The notes under the pieces were generated by a model. It saw only the letters and a list, made by a program, of their open reading frames with translations. It was not told the DNA's origin and did not search any database. Made by a program: the position numbers and the translations under genes. A stretch of DNA of 64,000 nucleotides from positions 282,058,850 through 282,122,849 of the forward strand of contig CM022303.1 of assembly GCA_011799875.1 (NCBI GenBank), given 5' to 3'. Below are positions 34,541 to 45,902 of the stretch, one piece after another (the first letter of the stretch is position 1; each line of letters begins with the position of its first letter). The stretch is from Thinopyrum elongatum. Lineage: Eukaryota; Streptophyta; Magnoliopsida; Poales; Poaceae.

Positions 34541-36835
34541 AATTGGAATCGATTGAAATTGGAATTTCATCAAAAAATTTATCCTATGCATCTCGTTCAT
34601 CGTGATCGGAATTATATATATAAGTTTTGGCCTCGTGAAGGAGAAAGTATCGCTCTAGCTTGGGGGAGGCTTAAATCAGTGTTATATTCATGCCCCAATC
34701 ATGAGCTCTCGAGAGAAATTATTATACAAAATTTTTATGCTCGGCTTTCTCGTGATGATCAATCCATGCTCGATACTTCCTGTACTGGTTCTTTTATGAA
34801 CAAGACTATTGAATTCAGGTGGGACCTTTTGGAAAGAATTAAATGCAACTCTGAGGATTGGGAACTCGACGAAGGTAAAGAGCCAGGTATAAAGCTTGAG
34901 TTTGATTATGTTAAATATTTTATGGATACCAATGCTTTTCATAAGTGTAGCACTAAATATGGACTTGACTCTGAGATAGTAGCCTCTTTTTGTGAATCAT
35001 TTGCTGGTCATGTTGATCTCCCTAAGGAGAAGTGGTTTAAATATCATCCCCCTACTAAAGAAAATATTGAGGAACCAGTTATAGTTAAGGATGAAACTAT
35101 AATTTACAATGTTGATCCAGTTGTGCCTATTACTTATATTGAAAAACCACCTTTCCCTGTTAGGATAAAGGAACATGCTAAGGTTTCAACCGTGGTTAAC
35201 AAAAGTAATATTAGAACATCTAGACCCTCTAAACAAATTAAGGTAGAACCTAGCATTGCTATGGTTGAAGATCTCTTGGTCGATAATATTGATGGGCATG
35301 TTATTTACTTTTGTGATGAAGCTGCTAGAATTGCCAAACCCGATACTAAAGATAAAAATAAACCTGTTGTTGGCATGCCCGTTGTCTCAGTTAAAATAGG
35401 AGATCATTGTTATCATGGCTTATGTGATATGGGTGCTAGTGTTAGTGCTATTCCTTTTACTCTTTACCAAGAAATTATGAATAATATAGCACCCGCTAAA
35501 ATAGAAGATATTGATGTCACTATTAAACTTGCTAATAGAGATACTATCACACCATTTGCGATTGTTAGAGATGTTGAAGCTTTGTGTGGAAAGATAAAAT
35601 ACCCAACTGATTTCCTAGTTCTTGGCTCCCCACAAGATGATTTTGTCCCATTATCTTTGGTAGACCTTTCTTGAACACTGTTATTGATAAGATAGATTGC
35701 AAGAAAGGAACCGTCAGTGTTAATTTTGGTGATGTGTCTCATGAGTTTAATTTCTCTAAGTTTCGTACTCGTAATAAAGAATTGCCTAGTAAGGATGAAA
35801 TAATTGGTCTTGCTTCTATTGCCGTACCTCCTACTGATCCACTAAAACAATATTTGCTCGACCATGAAAATAATATGCACTTGCATGAAATAAATGAAAT
35901 AGATAGGATGTTCTTTGAACAACAACCTATTCTCAAACATAATTTGCCTATTGAAACTCTAGGAGGTCCTCCTCCACCTAAGGGTGATCTTGTGTTTGAA
36001 TTGAAACAATTACTTGATACTTTGAAATATGCTTATCTAGATGAAAAGAAGATACACCTGTTATTATTAGTGCTAACCTTACAGAGCATGAAGAGAAAAT
36101 ATTATTAAAAGCTCTGAGGAAGCACCGAGTTGCTATTGGATATACTCTTGATGATCTTAAGGGCATTAGTCCCACTCTCTGTCAGCACAAGATTAATATG
36201 GAACCTGATGCTAAACCTATTGTTGATCATAAAAAATGATTAAATCCTAAGATGAAGTGGTAAGAACTAAAATATTAAAGGTTCTAGAAGCAGGTATAAT
36301 CTATCCCATTGCTGATAGTAGATGGGTAAGTCCTGTTCATTGTGTCCCTAAAAAGGGAGGTATTACTGTTGTTCCTAATGATAAAAATGAACTCATTCCA
36401 CAAAGAATTGTTACTGGCTATAGAATGGTAATTGATTTTGGAAAATTAAACAAAGCTACTAGAAAGGATCATTACCCTCTGCCTTTTATCGATCAAATGT
36501 TAGAAAGACTATCTAAGCACACAAATTTTTGCTTTCTTGATGGATATTCTGGTTTCTCTCAAATACCTGTATCACAACCTGATCAAGAGAAAACCACTTT
36601 TACTTGCCCTTTTGGAACTTATGCTTATAGGCGTATGCCTTTTGGTTTATGCAATGCACCTGCTACCTTTCAAAGATGTGTGACTGCTATATTCTCTGAC
36701 TTTTGTGAAAAGATTTGTTGAGGTTTTCATGGATGATTTTTCCGTTTATGGAACTTCTTTTGATGATTGCTTAAGCAACCTTGATTGAGTTTTGCAGAGA
36801 TGTGAGCAAACTAATCTTGTCTTGAGTGGAGGTAT
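34541..36835 (+). pseudogene. Gag-protease-RT of element 3a, continued
   Basis: Removing the solo LTR and one CTTGG copy restores the gag frame (GAW/NWNRLK). Gag runs through WPREGESIALAWGRLK. The protease has LCDMGASVSAIPF at about 35430. One T is lost near 35644 (3b reads DDFCPIIFGRPF), shifting the frame into 35671-36108. A further shift near 36080 and a TGA near 36237 precede the RT (36257-36721), which has DFGKLNKATRKDHYPLPFID, FLDGYSGF and MPFGLCNAPATFQ. The catalytic FMDDFSVYG box follows at 36726, one base out of frame. The match ends at LVLSW before the LTR remnant. The copy cannot make an intact polyprotein. Confidence 0.88.
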
Positions 36836-37059
36836 TGCCACAAAAGGATTGGGCTACCTTGCTGCACTTTATTTACTATTATCGTTACTTGCCCGTTACA
36901 AATTATCTTCCTATCAAACTACCTGTTACCGACTATTTCAGTGCTTGCAGAAAATACCTTACTGAAAACCACTTGTCATTTCCTTCTGCTCCTTGTTGGG
37001 TCCGACACTCTTACTTATCTAAAGGGCTACGATTCATACCCTATACTTGTGGGTCATCA
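36836..37059 (+). repeat. LTR remnant (last 224 bp) of element 3b
   Basis: Matches 29692-29917, the end of the 3a LTR, and ends TTGTGGGTCATCA. The left edge is a breakpoint at a TGCCAC/TGCTAC microhomology shared with the RT sequence. Confidence 0.85.
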
Positions 37060-37070
37060 AGGCTCTTTTC

Positions 37071-37088
37071 TGGCGCCGTTGCTGGGGA
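37071..37088 (+). promoter_or_regulatory. Primer-binding site of element 3b
   Basis: TGGCGCCGTTGCTGGGGA matches the tRNA-Asp 3' end complement with one change, the best match in the window. Confidence 0.85.
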
Positions 37089-37165
37089 GTGAAGTGCTGT
37101 TGGTAAGTGGAAATTGGTAAGGAAAAATTTATATTATGTGCTGAAATTTATTGTCACGTGTTACT

Positions 37166-39141
37166 ATGGAAAACCATCCTTTGAGGTTTTTGTTCGGGGT
37201 ATCTTCACCTCGACCGGAAGCACAATTAGTTTCCCCTCAACCTACTTTACCTACTGAAAATATTGGTTATGAAATTCCTTCGGGTATGATAGAACAACTG
37301 CTAGCTAATCCTTATGCAGGAGATGGAACTGAACATCCTGATATGCATTTGATATATGTGGAAGAAATTTGTGGATTATTTAAGCTTGCAGGTTTATCCG
37401 GAGATGAAGCTAAGAAGAAGGTTTTCCCTTTATCTTTGAAGGGAAAAGCATTGACATGGTATAGGCTATGCGATGATATTGGATCTTGGAACTGGAATCG
37501 ATTGAAATTGGAATTTCACCAAAAAAATATCCTATGCATCTAGTTCATCGTGATCAGAGTTATATATATAATTTTTGGCCTCGTGAAGGAGAAAGTATCG
37601 CTCTAGCTTGGGGGAGGCTTATGTCAATGTTATATTCATGCCCCAATCCTGAGCTCTCTAGAGAAATTATCATTCAGAATTTTTATGCTCGTCTTTCTCG
37701 TGATGATCAATCCATGTTCGATACTTCTTGTACTGGTTCTATTATGAAGAAGACTATTGAATTCAGGTGGGATCTTTTAGAAATAATTAAACGCAACTCT
37801 GAAGATTGGGAACTCGACGAAGGTAAAGAGTCAGGTATTAAGCTTGAGTTTGATTGCGTTAAATCTTTTATGAATACCGATGCCTTTCACAAGTTTAGCA
37901 CTAAATATGGACTTGACTCTAAGATAGTAGCCTCTTTTTCTGAATCATTTGCTACTCATGTTGATCTCCCTAAGGATAAGTGGTTTAAATATCACCCCCC
38001 TATTAAAGAAGAAATTAAAGAACCGGTAATAGCTAAAGATGAAACTATTATTTACAATGTTGATCCAGTTGTGCCTATTGCTTATATTAAAAAACCACCT
38101 TTCCCTGTTAGGATAAAGAAACATGCTAAGGTATCAATTGTGGTTCTCAAAAGTAATATTAAAGCACCTAAACCTCCTGAGAAAATTAAAGTAGAACCTA
38201 GCGTTGCTATGGTTAAATATCTCTTGGTAGAAAATACTGATGGGCATGTTATTTACTTCTGTGATGAAGTTGCTAGAATTGCCAAACCCGATGAAAAAGA
38301 TAAACATAGACCTGTTGTTGGCATGCATGTTGTCTCAGTTAAAATAGGAGATCGTTGTTATCTTGGTTTATGTGACTTAGGTGCTAGCGTGAGTGCCATT
38401 CCTTTTACCTTATACCAAGAAATCATGAATGATATAGCACCCGCTAAAATAGAAGACATAGATGTTACTATTAAACTTGCTAATAGAGACACCATCAGAC
38501 CACTTGGGATTGTTAGAGATGTTGAAGTCTTGTGTGGGAAAATAAAATACCCTACTGATTTTCTAGTTCTCAGTTCCCCACAAGATGACTTTTGTCCCAT
38601 TATCTTTGGTAGACCTTTCTCGAACACTGTCAATGCTACTATAGATTGCCATAAACAAACTGTCAGTGTTAGCTTTGGTGATGAGTCTCATGAATTTAAT
38701 TTCTCCAAGTTTAGTAGACAACCCCGTAATAAAGAATTACCTAGTAAGGATGAAATAATTGGTCTTGCTTCTATTGCCATGCCTCCTACTGATCCACTAG
38801 AACAATATTTGCTAGACCATGAAAATGATATGCACTTGCATGAAAGAAATGAAATAGATAAAATATTCTTTGAGCAACAACCTCTGCTTAAACACAATTT
38901 TCCTATTGAAACTCCAGGAGGTCCTCCTCCACCTAAAGGTGATCCTATGTTTGAATTAAAGCAATTGCCAAACACTTTGAAATATGCTTATCTTGATGAG
39001 AATAAGATATATCCTCTTATTATTGGTGCTAACCTTTCAGAACATGAAGAAGAAAGATTATTGAAAATTCTGAAGAAGCACCATGCTGCTATTGGATATA
39101 CTCTTAATGATCTTAAGGGCATTAGTCCCACTCTCTGTCAG
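37166..39141 (+). CDS. Gag-protease polyprotein of element 3b, cut by element 4
   Basis: The ATG at 37166 is shared with 3a. The gag N-terminus has MIEQLLANPYAGDG, GLFKLAGLSGDEA and GKALTWYRL. One base is lost in the A-run near 37522, so the first frame ends at 37543 and the rest is read in the frame 37486-39144. That frame encodes the gag C-terminus (WPREGESIALAWGRL, RLSRDDQSM), a linker rich in Lys and Pro, and the aspartic protease with GLCDLGASVSAIPF at about 38370 and CPIIFGRPF at about 38597. It then runs towards RT (GISPTLCQ) and is broken at 39142. The protease region is intact, unlike that of 3a. Confidence 0.88.
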
Positions 39142-40720
39142 TGATACGTCTCCAACGTATCTATAATTTTTGATTGTTCCATGCTATTATATTATCTGTT
39201 TTGGATGTTTTATATGCATTAATATGCTATTTTATATTATTTTTGGGACTAACTTATTAACCTAGTGCCTTGTGCCAGTTTCTACTTTTTTCCTTGTTTT
39301 TGACTTTTACAGAAAAGGAATATCAAACGGAGTCCAAACGGAATAAATATTTACGGTGATTTTTCTTGGACCAGAAGAATCCCACGGGACTTGGAGAGGA
39401 GGCCAGAAGCCCTACGGGGAGGCCACAAGCCATAGGGCGCGCCCCAGGGGGGGCGCCCTAGGGCTTGTGGGCCCCCCATAGACCTCCAACCCTAATCTTC
39501 GCACTATAAATCCTCAAATATCCCCCCTACACCAGAGGGCACACCAAAAATACTTTTCCACCTCCACAAGCCTATGTTCCCGTGAGATCCCATCTTGGGG
39601 CCTTTTCCGGCACTCCGCCGGAGGAGGATTCGATCATGGAGGACCTCTACACCAACCTTGCTGCCCTTCCGATGATGTGTGAGTAGTTTACCACAAACCT
39701 ACGGGTCCATAGCTAGTAGCTTGATGGCTTCTTCTATCTCTTTGATCTTCAATACAATGTTCTCCTCGATGTTCTTGGAGATCTATTCGATGTAATCTTC
39801 TTTTGCTGTGCGTTTGTTGAGATCCGATGAATTGTGGATTTATGATCAGATTATCTATGAATATTATTTGAGTCTTCTTTGAACTCTTTTATGCATGATT
39901 AAGATATCTTTGTATTTCTCTTCGAACTATCGGTTTGGTTTGGCCAACTAGATTGGTTTTTCTTGCAATGGGAGAGGTGCTTAGTTTTGGGTTCAATCTT
40001 GCGGTGTCCTCACCCAGTGATAGAAGGGGTAGCGAGGCACGTATTGTATTGTTGCCATCAAGGATAAAAAGATAGGGTTTATATCATATTGCTTGAGTTT
40101 ATCCCTCTACATCATGTCATCTTTCTTAAAGCGTTACTCCGTTCTTGTTAACTTAATACACTAGATGCATGCTGGATAGCGGACGATGTGTGGAGTAATA
40201 GTAGTAGATGCAAGCAGGACTCGGTCTACTTGTTACGAACGTGATGCCTATATTCATGATCATTGCCTTAGATGTCTTCATAATTATGCGCTTTTCTATC
40301 AATTGCTCAACAGTAATTTTTTACCCACCGTATGTTTTCTTCAAGAGAGAAGCCTCTAGTGAAACCTATGGCCCCCGGGTCTATTTTCCATCATATATTT
40401 TTAGATCTATAAACCAAAAAAACCCAAAATACCTTGCTGCAATTTATTTGTATTTACTTTATTTTTCTCTTTTATTTATCTTTTATACCTATCTCTATTA
40501 GATCTCACTCTTGTTCGTGACCGTGAAGGGATTGACAACCCCTTTTTCGCGTTGTGTGCAAGTGCTTGTTAGTTTGTGCAGGTGCATATATTGGGGACTT
40601 GCTTGTGCCTCCTACTGGATTAATACCTTGGTTCTTAACTGTGGGAAATACTTATCTCTACTTTGCTACATCACCCTTTCCTCTTCAAGGGGAAAATCAA
40701 CGCAAGCTCAAGAAGTTGCA
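39142..40720 (+). repeat. 5' LTR of element 4
   Basis: 1579 bp, TGATACG to AGAAGTTGCA, inserted after GTCAG in element 3b. It aligns with the element 1 LTRs. Confidence 0.92.
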
Positions 40721-40731
40721 GGAGGAATTTC

Positions 40732-40749
40732 TGGCACCGTTACCGGGGA
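40732..40749 (+). promoter_or_regulatory. Primer-binding site of element 4
   Basis: TGGCACCGTTACCGGGGA, the tRNA-Asp type with two G-to-A changes. Confidence 0.8.
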
Positions 40750-40957
40750 GGTTCTACATCAAGCCTACCAAGTACCAATCATAAACTCTCATCTCTTGCA
40801 CTTACATTATTTGCCATTTGCCTCTTGTTTTCCTCTCCCCCACTTCTAAAACATTTTCAGAAAAACACAAAAAAAATTCCCATTTATTCGCCTTCTTTCT
40901 TTTGTCTTTTCGTTTCCTTTTTGTTTGCTTGTGTGTTAGATCGCTTGCTTTGCCATC

Positions 40958-41799
40958 ATGTCGGAATTTGGGGAGGTTATCATTGAAAAAAGTAGTAATA
41001 ATCTGGAGGGAAACTTTGATGATTTTGCTAATAATGGTCCTCATAAAGAAGAACCTACTATCATGCACACTAATAATGATATTGCATCTGCAAGACTATT
41101 AGTTTTATTGGAAAAGGTGTTATTCAAGATTTCTTTACTTGTGTTGGTATGATACCTATGCTTGGAGGGTCTATCCTTAATAAAACTAATAGTCTTGCGG
41201 ATGCAATATCATTGCTTATAGTTAAACTTGAAAGACAATTTGTTCACATGCATCCATGCATACAAAGGATTTTCTTAGAATTCTCTAATATTCATCACCC
41301 CTCCGTTAAACGTGTTACCACCACATTCCTAGCTCATGAATTTAGATACATCATAAAAGAGGCTAGTGAAATATTTGCTCATTATAATATCAATAGTGGT
41401 TGCCCTCCCATAGAGGAGATCCTTTTTAATCAAGAGGAAATAATGAGATTACAATCTTCGGATTATGCTGCTTATAATAAAAACTTAAGAAAAAGGGTTC
41501 CTACCGATGTTTTGATTGATAAGATTTCTGAACTTAATGATAATTTTGCTATACAAAATAATGGATTAGGGTTTGTGCTAAGAGATAAACTTAGAGAATT
41601 CAATCAAAGGAATGTTTACAATGAAGAGATAATTATCAATTACAAAGGGCCAAAAGAGGAACCTATTCCTCCCAAACTTGATCTTATAGATCCATACCCT
41701 ATTAAATTTATTTGCTTGCCACAAAGGAAACTTGATGCTGAGAGGTGGGAGTATGAGATGAGTATGGATGATCTCCCTCACTTCTATTACAATACTTAG
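40958..41799 (+). CDS. Unknown protein of element 4, two overlapping frames
   Basis: The first frame (40958-41152, 64 aa) starts MSEFGEVIIEK and is acidic. The second (41149-41799, 216 aa) starts MIPMLGGSILNKTNSLADA. They overlap by ATGA, the stop of one lying in the start of the next. A single-base indel in one ancestral frame is the simplest reading, though a programmed shift cannot be excluded. The second frame is mostly helical and polar, with LKLERQ-like charged repeats and no zinc, protease or polymerase motif. It occupies the place where element 1 has gag and protease. I do not recognise the family. Confidence 0.6.
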
Positions 41800-41812
41800 A
41801 TCTATGTTTTAT

Positions 41813-41860
41813 GCCTAGCTAGGGGCGTTAAACAATAGCGCTTGTTGGGAGGCAACCCAA
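41813..41860 (+). other. Conserved palindrome-hairpin block (element 4 copy)
   Basis: CCTAGCTAGG followed by GGCGTTAAACAATAGCGCTT and a TTGGG-AGGCAA-CCCAA hairpin, 14 bp after the ORF stop. It is identical in its core to 4897-4944 although the ORFs before them are unrelated. Confidence 0.82.
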
Positions 41861-43570
41861 TTTTTATTTTTCTGTTTTTTGTTTTTGCTCCTGTTTTTCA
41901 ATAAATACACATTATTACCTCTGTATTAATTGTGTTTTAGTGTTTTTATTAGTATTTGAGCCAAGCAAGACCTTTGGGATGCTTGGGTATATCGTTGATT
42001 TGGTTTTGCTAAAAAACAGAAACTTTTGCGTCCAGTAACAGAATTGTTTAAATTCACTGGGCATGAAAAAATTCTGAATTTTTTACAAAAGATTTATATA
42101 TGAATTGCCTATGTTGTCCTAATTTTTTAGAATGTTTGGAGTTACATAAGCATGACTAATATTCTGGTTACTACAGACTGTTCTGTTTTTGACAGATTCT
42201 GTTTTCTATGTGTTGTTTGCTTATTTTGATGAATCTATGGGTAGTATCGGGGGGTATGAACCATGGAGAAGTTGTAATACAGTAGATATAACACCAATAT
42301 AAATTTATAATGAGTTCACAACAGTACCCAAAGTGGTGATTTATTTTATTATACTAACTGATCTTACGAGTTTTCTGTTGAGTTTTGTGTTGTGAAGTTT
42401 TCAAGTTTTGGGTAAAGTTTTGATGGACCACCGAATAAGGAGTGGCAAGAGCCTAAGCTTGGGGATGCCCAAGGCACCCCAAGGTAATATTCAAGGACAA
42501 CCAAGCATCTAAGCTTGGGGATGCCTTGGATGGCATCCCCTCTTTTGTCTTCAATCCATCGGTAAATTTACTTGAGGCTATATTTTTATTCACCACATGA
42601 TATGTGTTTTGCTTGGAGCGTCTTGTATGATATGAGTCTTTGATTTTTAGTTTGCCACAATCATACTTGCTTTACACACCTTTTCAGAGGGACACACATT
42701 AATCGTGAATTTATTAGAACACTCTATGTGCTTCACTTATATCTTTTGAGCTAGGTAGTTGCTCTAGTGCTTCACTTATATCTTTTTAGAGCACGTCGGT
42801 GGTTTTATTTTATAGAAATTGATGAACTCCCATGCTTCACTTATATTATTTTGAGAGTCTTTAAACAACACGGTAATTTTCTTAGGTTATGAATTTAGTC
42901 CTAATATGATGGGCATCCAAGAGGGATATAATAAAAACTTTCATATAAGAGCATTGAATAATATGAGAGGTTTGATTCCTTGCATTTGTTTTGAGATATA
43001 AAGATGGTAATATTAGAGTCATGCTAGTGAGTAATTGTGGATTGGTAGAAATACTTGTGTTAAAGTTTGTGATTCCCGTAGCATGCACGTATGGTGAACC
43101 ATTATGTGATGAAGTCGGAGCATGATTTATTTTTTGATTGTCTTCCTTATAAGTGGCGGCCGGGGATGAGCGATGGTCTTTTCTTACAAATATATCCCCC
43201 TAGGAGCATGCATGTAATACTTTTCTTTGATGGCTAATAAATTTTTGCAATAAGTATGTGAGTTCTTTATGACTAATGTTGAGTCCATGGATTATACGCA
43301 CTCTCACCCTTCCACCATTGCTAGCCTCTCTAGTACTGCACAACTTTCGCCGGTGCATTAAACCCACCATATACCCTTCCTAAAAACAGCCACCATACCT
43401 ACCTATTATGGCATTTCCATAGACATTCTGAGATATACTACCATGCAACTTCCACCGTTCCGTTTATTATGACACATGCCATCATTGTCATATTGCTTTG
43501 CATGATCATGTAGTTGGCATAGTATTTGTGGCTTGGCCACCGTTCATATTTTTTTTATACATGTCACTCT
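41861..43570 (+). other. 3' noncoding region of element 4, part 1
   Basis: Aligns with 4945-6590 of element 1, including three TGCTTCACTTATAT copies (42729, 42768, 42833). No gene is seen. It ends in ACTCT, the left duplication of the chromovirus. Confidence 0.8.
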
Positions 43571-44039
43571 TGTAACACCCCCAGTGGTTAACTACAGTAA
43601 TCACCCTTTTGATTATGCCATGTCATCATGTTTAACAGTGCATGATCATCATTAGCATCATATTGCATTTCAACTCCTGATTCAAATGGAAATTTAAATG
43701 AAAGTGGAATATAAAAGTTGTCCAACATAAGAACTAAAATGTCCAATAAATAGTAGATAAATCAGAGGCTATGTTAAAATTGTAAACAACATTATTAAAA
43801 TTGGATAAGTGACTCAAACAACTTAAAACAGTGGCTGAAAATAACATTTAGTAACCTTTTAATTTATTTAAAACAAATATGAAATGATGTTTTGCCCAAA
43901 CTAGTTTTTGGTGTTAGGGTATAAAGCACTGGTATTTATGGACTAGGTCTCTCTTTTTACAAAAACCATTTGGGGCCTAAACAATTAACAGAATAGAAAA
44001 GAAAAAGAAAACCCCGGACAACTAGGCCAACCGGCCCAG

Positions 44040-44840
44040 CTGGCCCACCCGCGCTCGCCCTGGCCTATATGGCCTCGCCCGCACGAAACCCTAGCCGATC
44101 CCCTCTCACTTCCCCCCTTCCCGATTCTGGATCGGGCGCCGCCCCGCGCGCGCCCCCGACCCCATCGCCGTCGCCGGTCGCCATCGCCGCGCGGCCTCGC
44201 CTCGTCGTCGACCCGACGCCGTCGCCCGTCGCCACCGCCACCTCGTCGCCGGCCCCGACTCCTCCCCGCGCCCACTGCCCTCCCCGACCGGCCCCTGTGA
44301 GCCGCACCCCCTCTCCTCTTCCCCCCTCTGCGCACGCGCGCTAGCGCTCGCGCTCGCCGCGCGCCGACCACGCCCGCCCGTGCTCCCTCGCGCCCTCCGC
44401 CCAGCTCTGCTGCGCCCACTCCGGCCAGCCCTCTGCCCGCTGCGCCGGCGCGCCCGACCTCGCTCGCCTCTGCCACGCCACTTGCCACGCCCCGCTGACC
44501 GCGTGCGCGCCGCAGCTCGCCCGCACCGCGCCTCGCCGCCGACCTGATTGCTGCATCGCCTCGCCTCCCCCCTCTGCGGCGCTACTCCCCGGCCACCCCC
44601 TCGGGCGACCCCGTCGTCCTCCTGCTGCTGCCGTGGCCCCCACCCCGCGCCGCTCGCCCGCGCGTCCCCGCCACCGCCGCTCGCCGCTCTGCCGCTGGCC
44701 GCGGCCTCCCCCCTCTGCGCCCGCCGGTGGCCTCGCCAGGGCCGTGCCAGGCCGCCACAGCCCGCCGCTGTTCCCCGCTCGCTCGGTCGGGTGTGCTCGC
44801 GCCCGTGGTCGCACGCCCGCCCGTTAGCCCGCCCCGATAG
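44040..44840. other. GC- and CpG-rich block in the chromovirus LTR
   Basis: About 800 bp of very GC-rich sequence with dense CG dinucleotides, unlike the AT-rich DNA on both sides. It is repeated at 50815-51630 and, more diverged, at 33065-34040 on the other strand. Long frames on both strands are Ala/Arg/Pro-rich and look like a result of low stop-codon density. Confidence 0.7.
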
Positions 44841-45046
44841 CCCCTGTGTGAATGACACGCGGGGCCCAGCCCCTAGAATGTTAAACAAAAAGAATCAAAA
44901 ATATATATATAATAAATAAAAATAAAAATAATTAGTTAATTAAATAATTAATTAATTTAATTAATCCTATTTAATTAAGCTAATTAAATAGTTAGTCTAA
45001 TTAAACATTAATTAGTTAGTTAATCCCTAATTAACTAAACAGTCAA

Positions 45047-45109
45047 TGACAGGTGGCCCCCACCTGTCAGGTTGATCGCTGACGTCAGCATGATGTCATG
45101 CTGACGTCA
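45047..45109. promoter_or_regulatory. Paired palindromes with E-box and TGACGTCA sites in the LTR
   Basis: First hairpin: TGACAGGTGG-CCC-CCACCTGTCA (45047-45069). Second: a 30-bp near-palindrome (45080-45109) with TGACGTCA at each end. The 3' LTR copy is at 51847-51909, where the last TGACGTCA has become TGATGTCA. TGACGTCA is a core for plant bZIP factors; binding here is inference. Confidence 0.55.
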
Positions 45110-45502
45110 TCAATCACTGTTTCGGATAATGTTGATTTAATTAATTAAATAAATTCCAGAAATTAATAAAAACTTTAGAAAATCATATAAAATAATCCGT
45201 AGCCCAAATCAAAAAACTTTGTACATGAAAGTTGCTCAGAACGACGTGACGAATTCGGATACGCAGTCCGTTCGTCCGTCACACGTCCCTAACTATCCGA
45301 ACATGCAACCGTTCCCCTCCGGTCATCTGTCTGACAAATGTCCGGAGACGGGAAAACATTCCCGGATGAATCCCACCTTCGCCAGTATCACCCGGCACTG
45401 CGTTAGATCACCTCTGTCACCGCGTATTGCCATGTTATGCTTTGTGCTGCACTTGTTTGTCGTGTATTTATGCTGTTTCCTCCCCCTCTTCTCTCTCGAT
45501 AG

Positions 45503-45593
45503 CCCCCCGACCCCGACGTCGTCCCCAAGACCGACAGAGCTCCGGAGCCCGAAGACAGCATTGACGACCTTGCCCTTGCCGCCGAGCAACCAG
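45503..45593 (+). other. Exon A of the LTR-embedded spliced frame (5' LTR copy)
   Basis: Preceded by a pyrimidine-rich stretch and TCTCGATAG, and followed by GCAAGCC, a GC-type donor. The 91 nt encode PPDPDVVPKTDRAPEPED and onward to LALAAEQP plus one extra base, giving phase 1. Exon B supplies the two bases needed. The peptide is acidic and proline-rich. No upstream exon with a start codon could be fixed. Confidence 0.5.
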
Positions 45594-45902
45594 GCAAGCC
45601 CCCCCTTTGATCATCCCGATATCGCCCATTCTAATTTCTCATGCTTGCATTAGAATTGCTGCTGCTGCTGCTTTACCTATTCTGATGCATAGCCTGTTTA
45701 TTGTAACCTGCTATTGATAATTACCTGCATACCCTAAACTGCTTAGTATAGGCTGGGTAGAGACCTATCAGTGACCCCACTTATCTCGACTGCCGCGCTG
45801 GATCGTCAGAAGACCCGATCAACGGGAATTGAAGACCAGGCCCCGACACCGCACATCACCCCCCTTAGTTGTAACGACACTGCAGCGTTACTATCGAGTG
45901 CC

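Larger units (their letters stand above)
29918..36835 (+). mobile_element. Element 3a: internal region of an autonomous-type Athila-like element
   Basis: Carries a primer site (29929), gag, protease and part of RT, interrupted by a 4.2-kb solo LTR in gag. It stops in the RT palm region and is fused to an LTR remnant at about 36836. RNase H, integrase and the 3' LTR are missing. Confidence 0.85.
37060..39141 (+). mobile_element. Element 3b: second copy of the 3a-type element, 5' internal part
   Basis: Begins after the LTR remnant with a primer site and continues through gag and protease to just before RT, where element 4 is inserted (left flank GTCAG, 39137-39141). The rest lies right of the window. 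Confidence 0.88.

Noticed and set aside
44106..44888. Long antisense frame (260 codons) in the GC-rich LTR block, with sisters at 50884-51645 and 33065-33781
   Set aside because: Composition is Ala/Arg/Gly- or Pro-rich in every frame on both strands, as expected where stop codons are rare. No motif, start context or splice signal supports a gene.
45219..45384. Possible first exon with ATG (MYMKVAQND...) for the LTR mini-gene, conserved in the solo LTR at 32718
   Set aside because: A GT donor at 45385 is kept, but it leaves one base over while exon A must be entered in phase 0. The alternative frame has a stop in the full-length LTRs. Not used.
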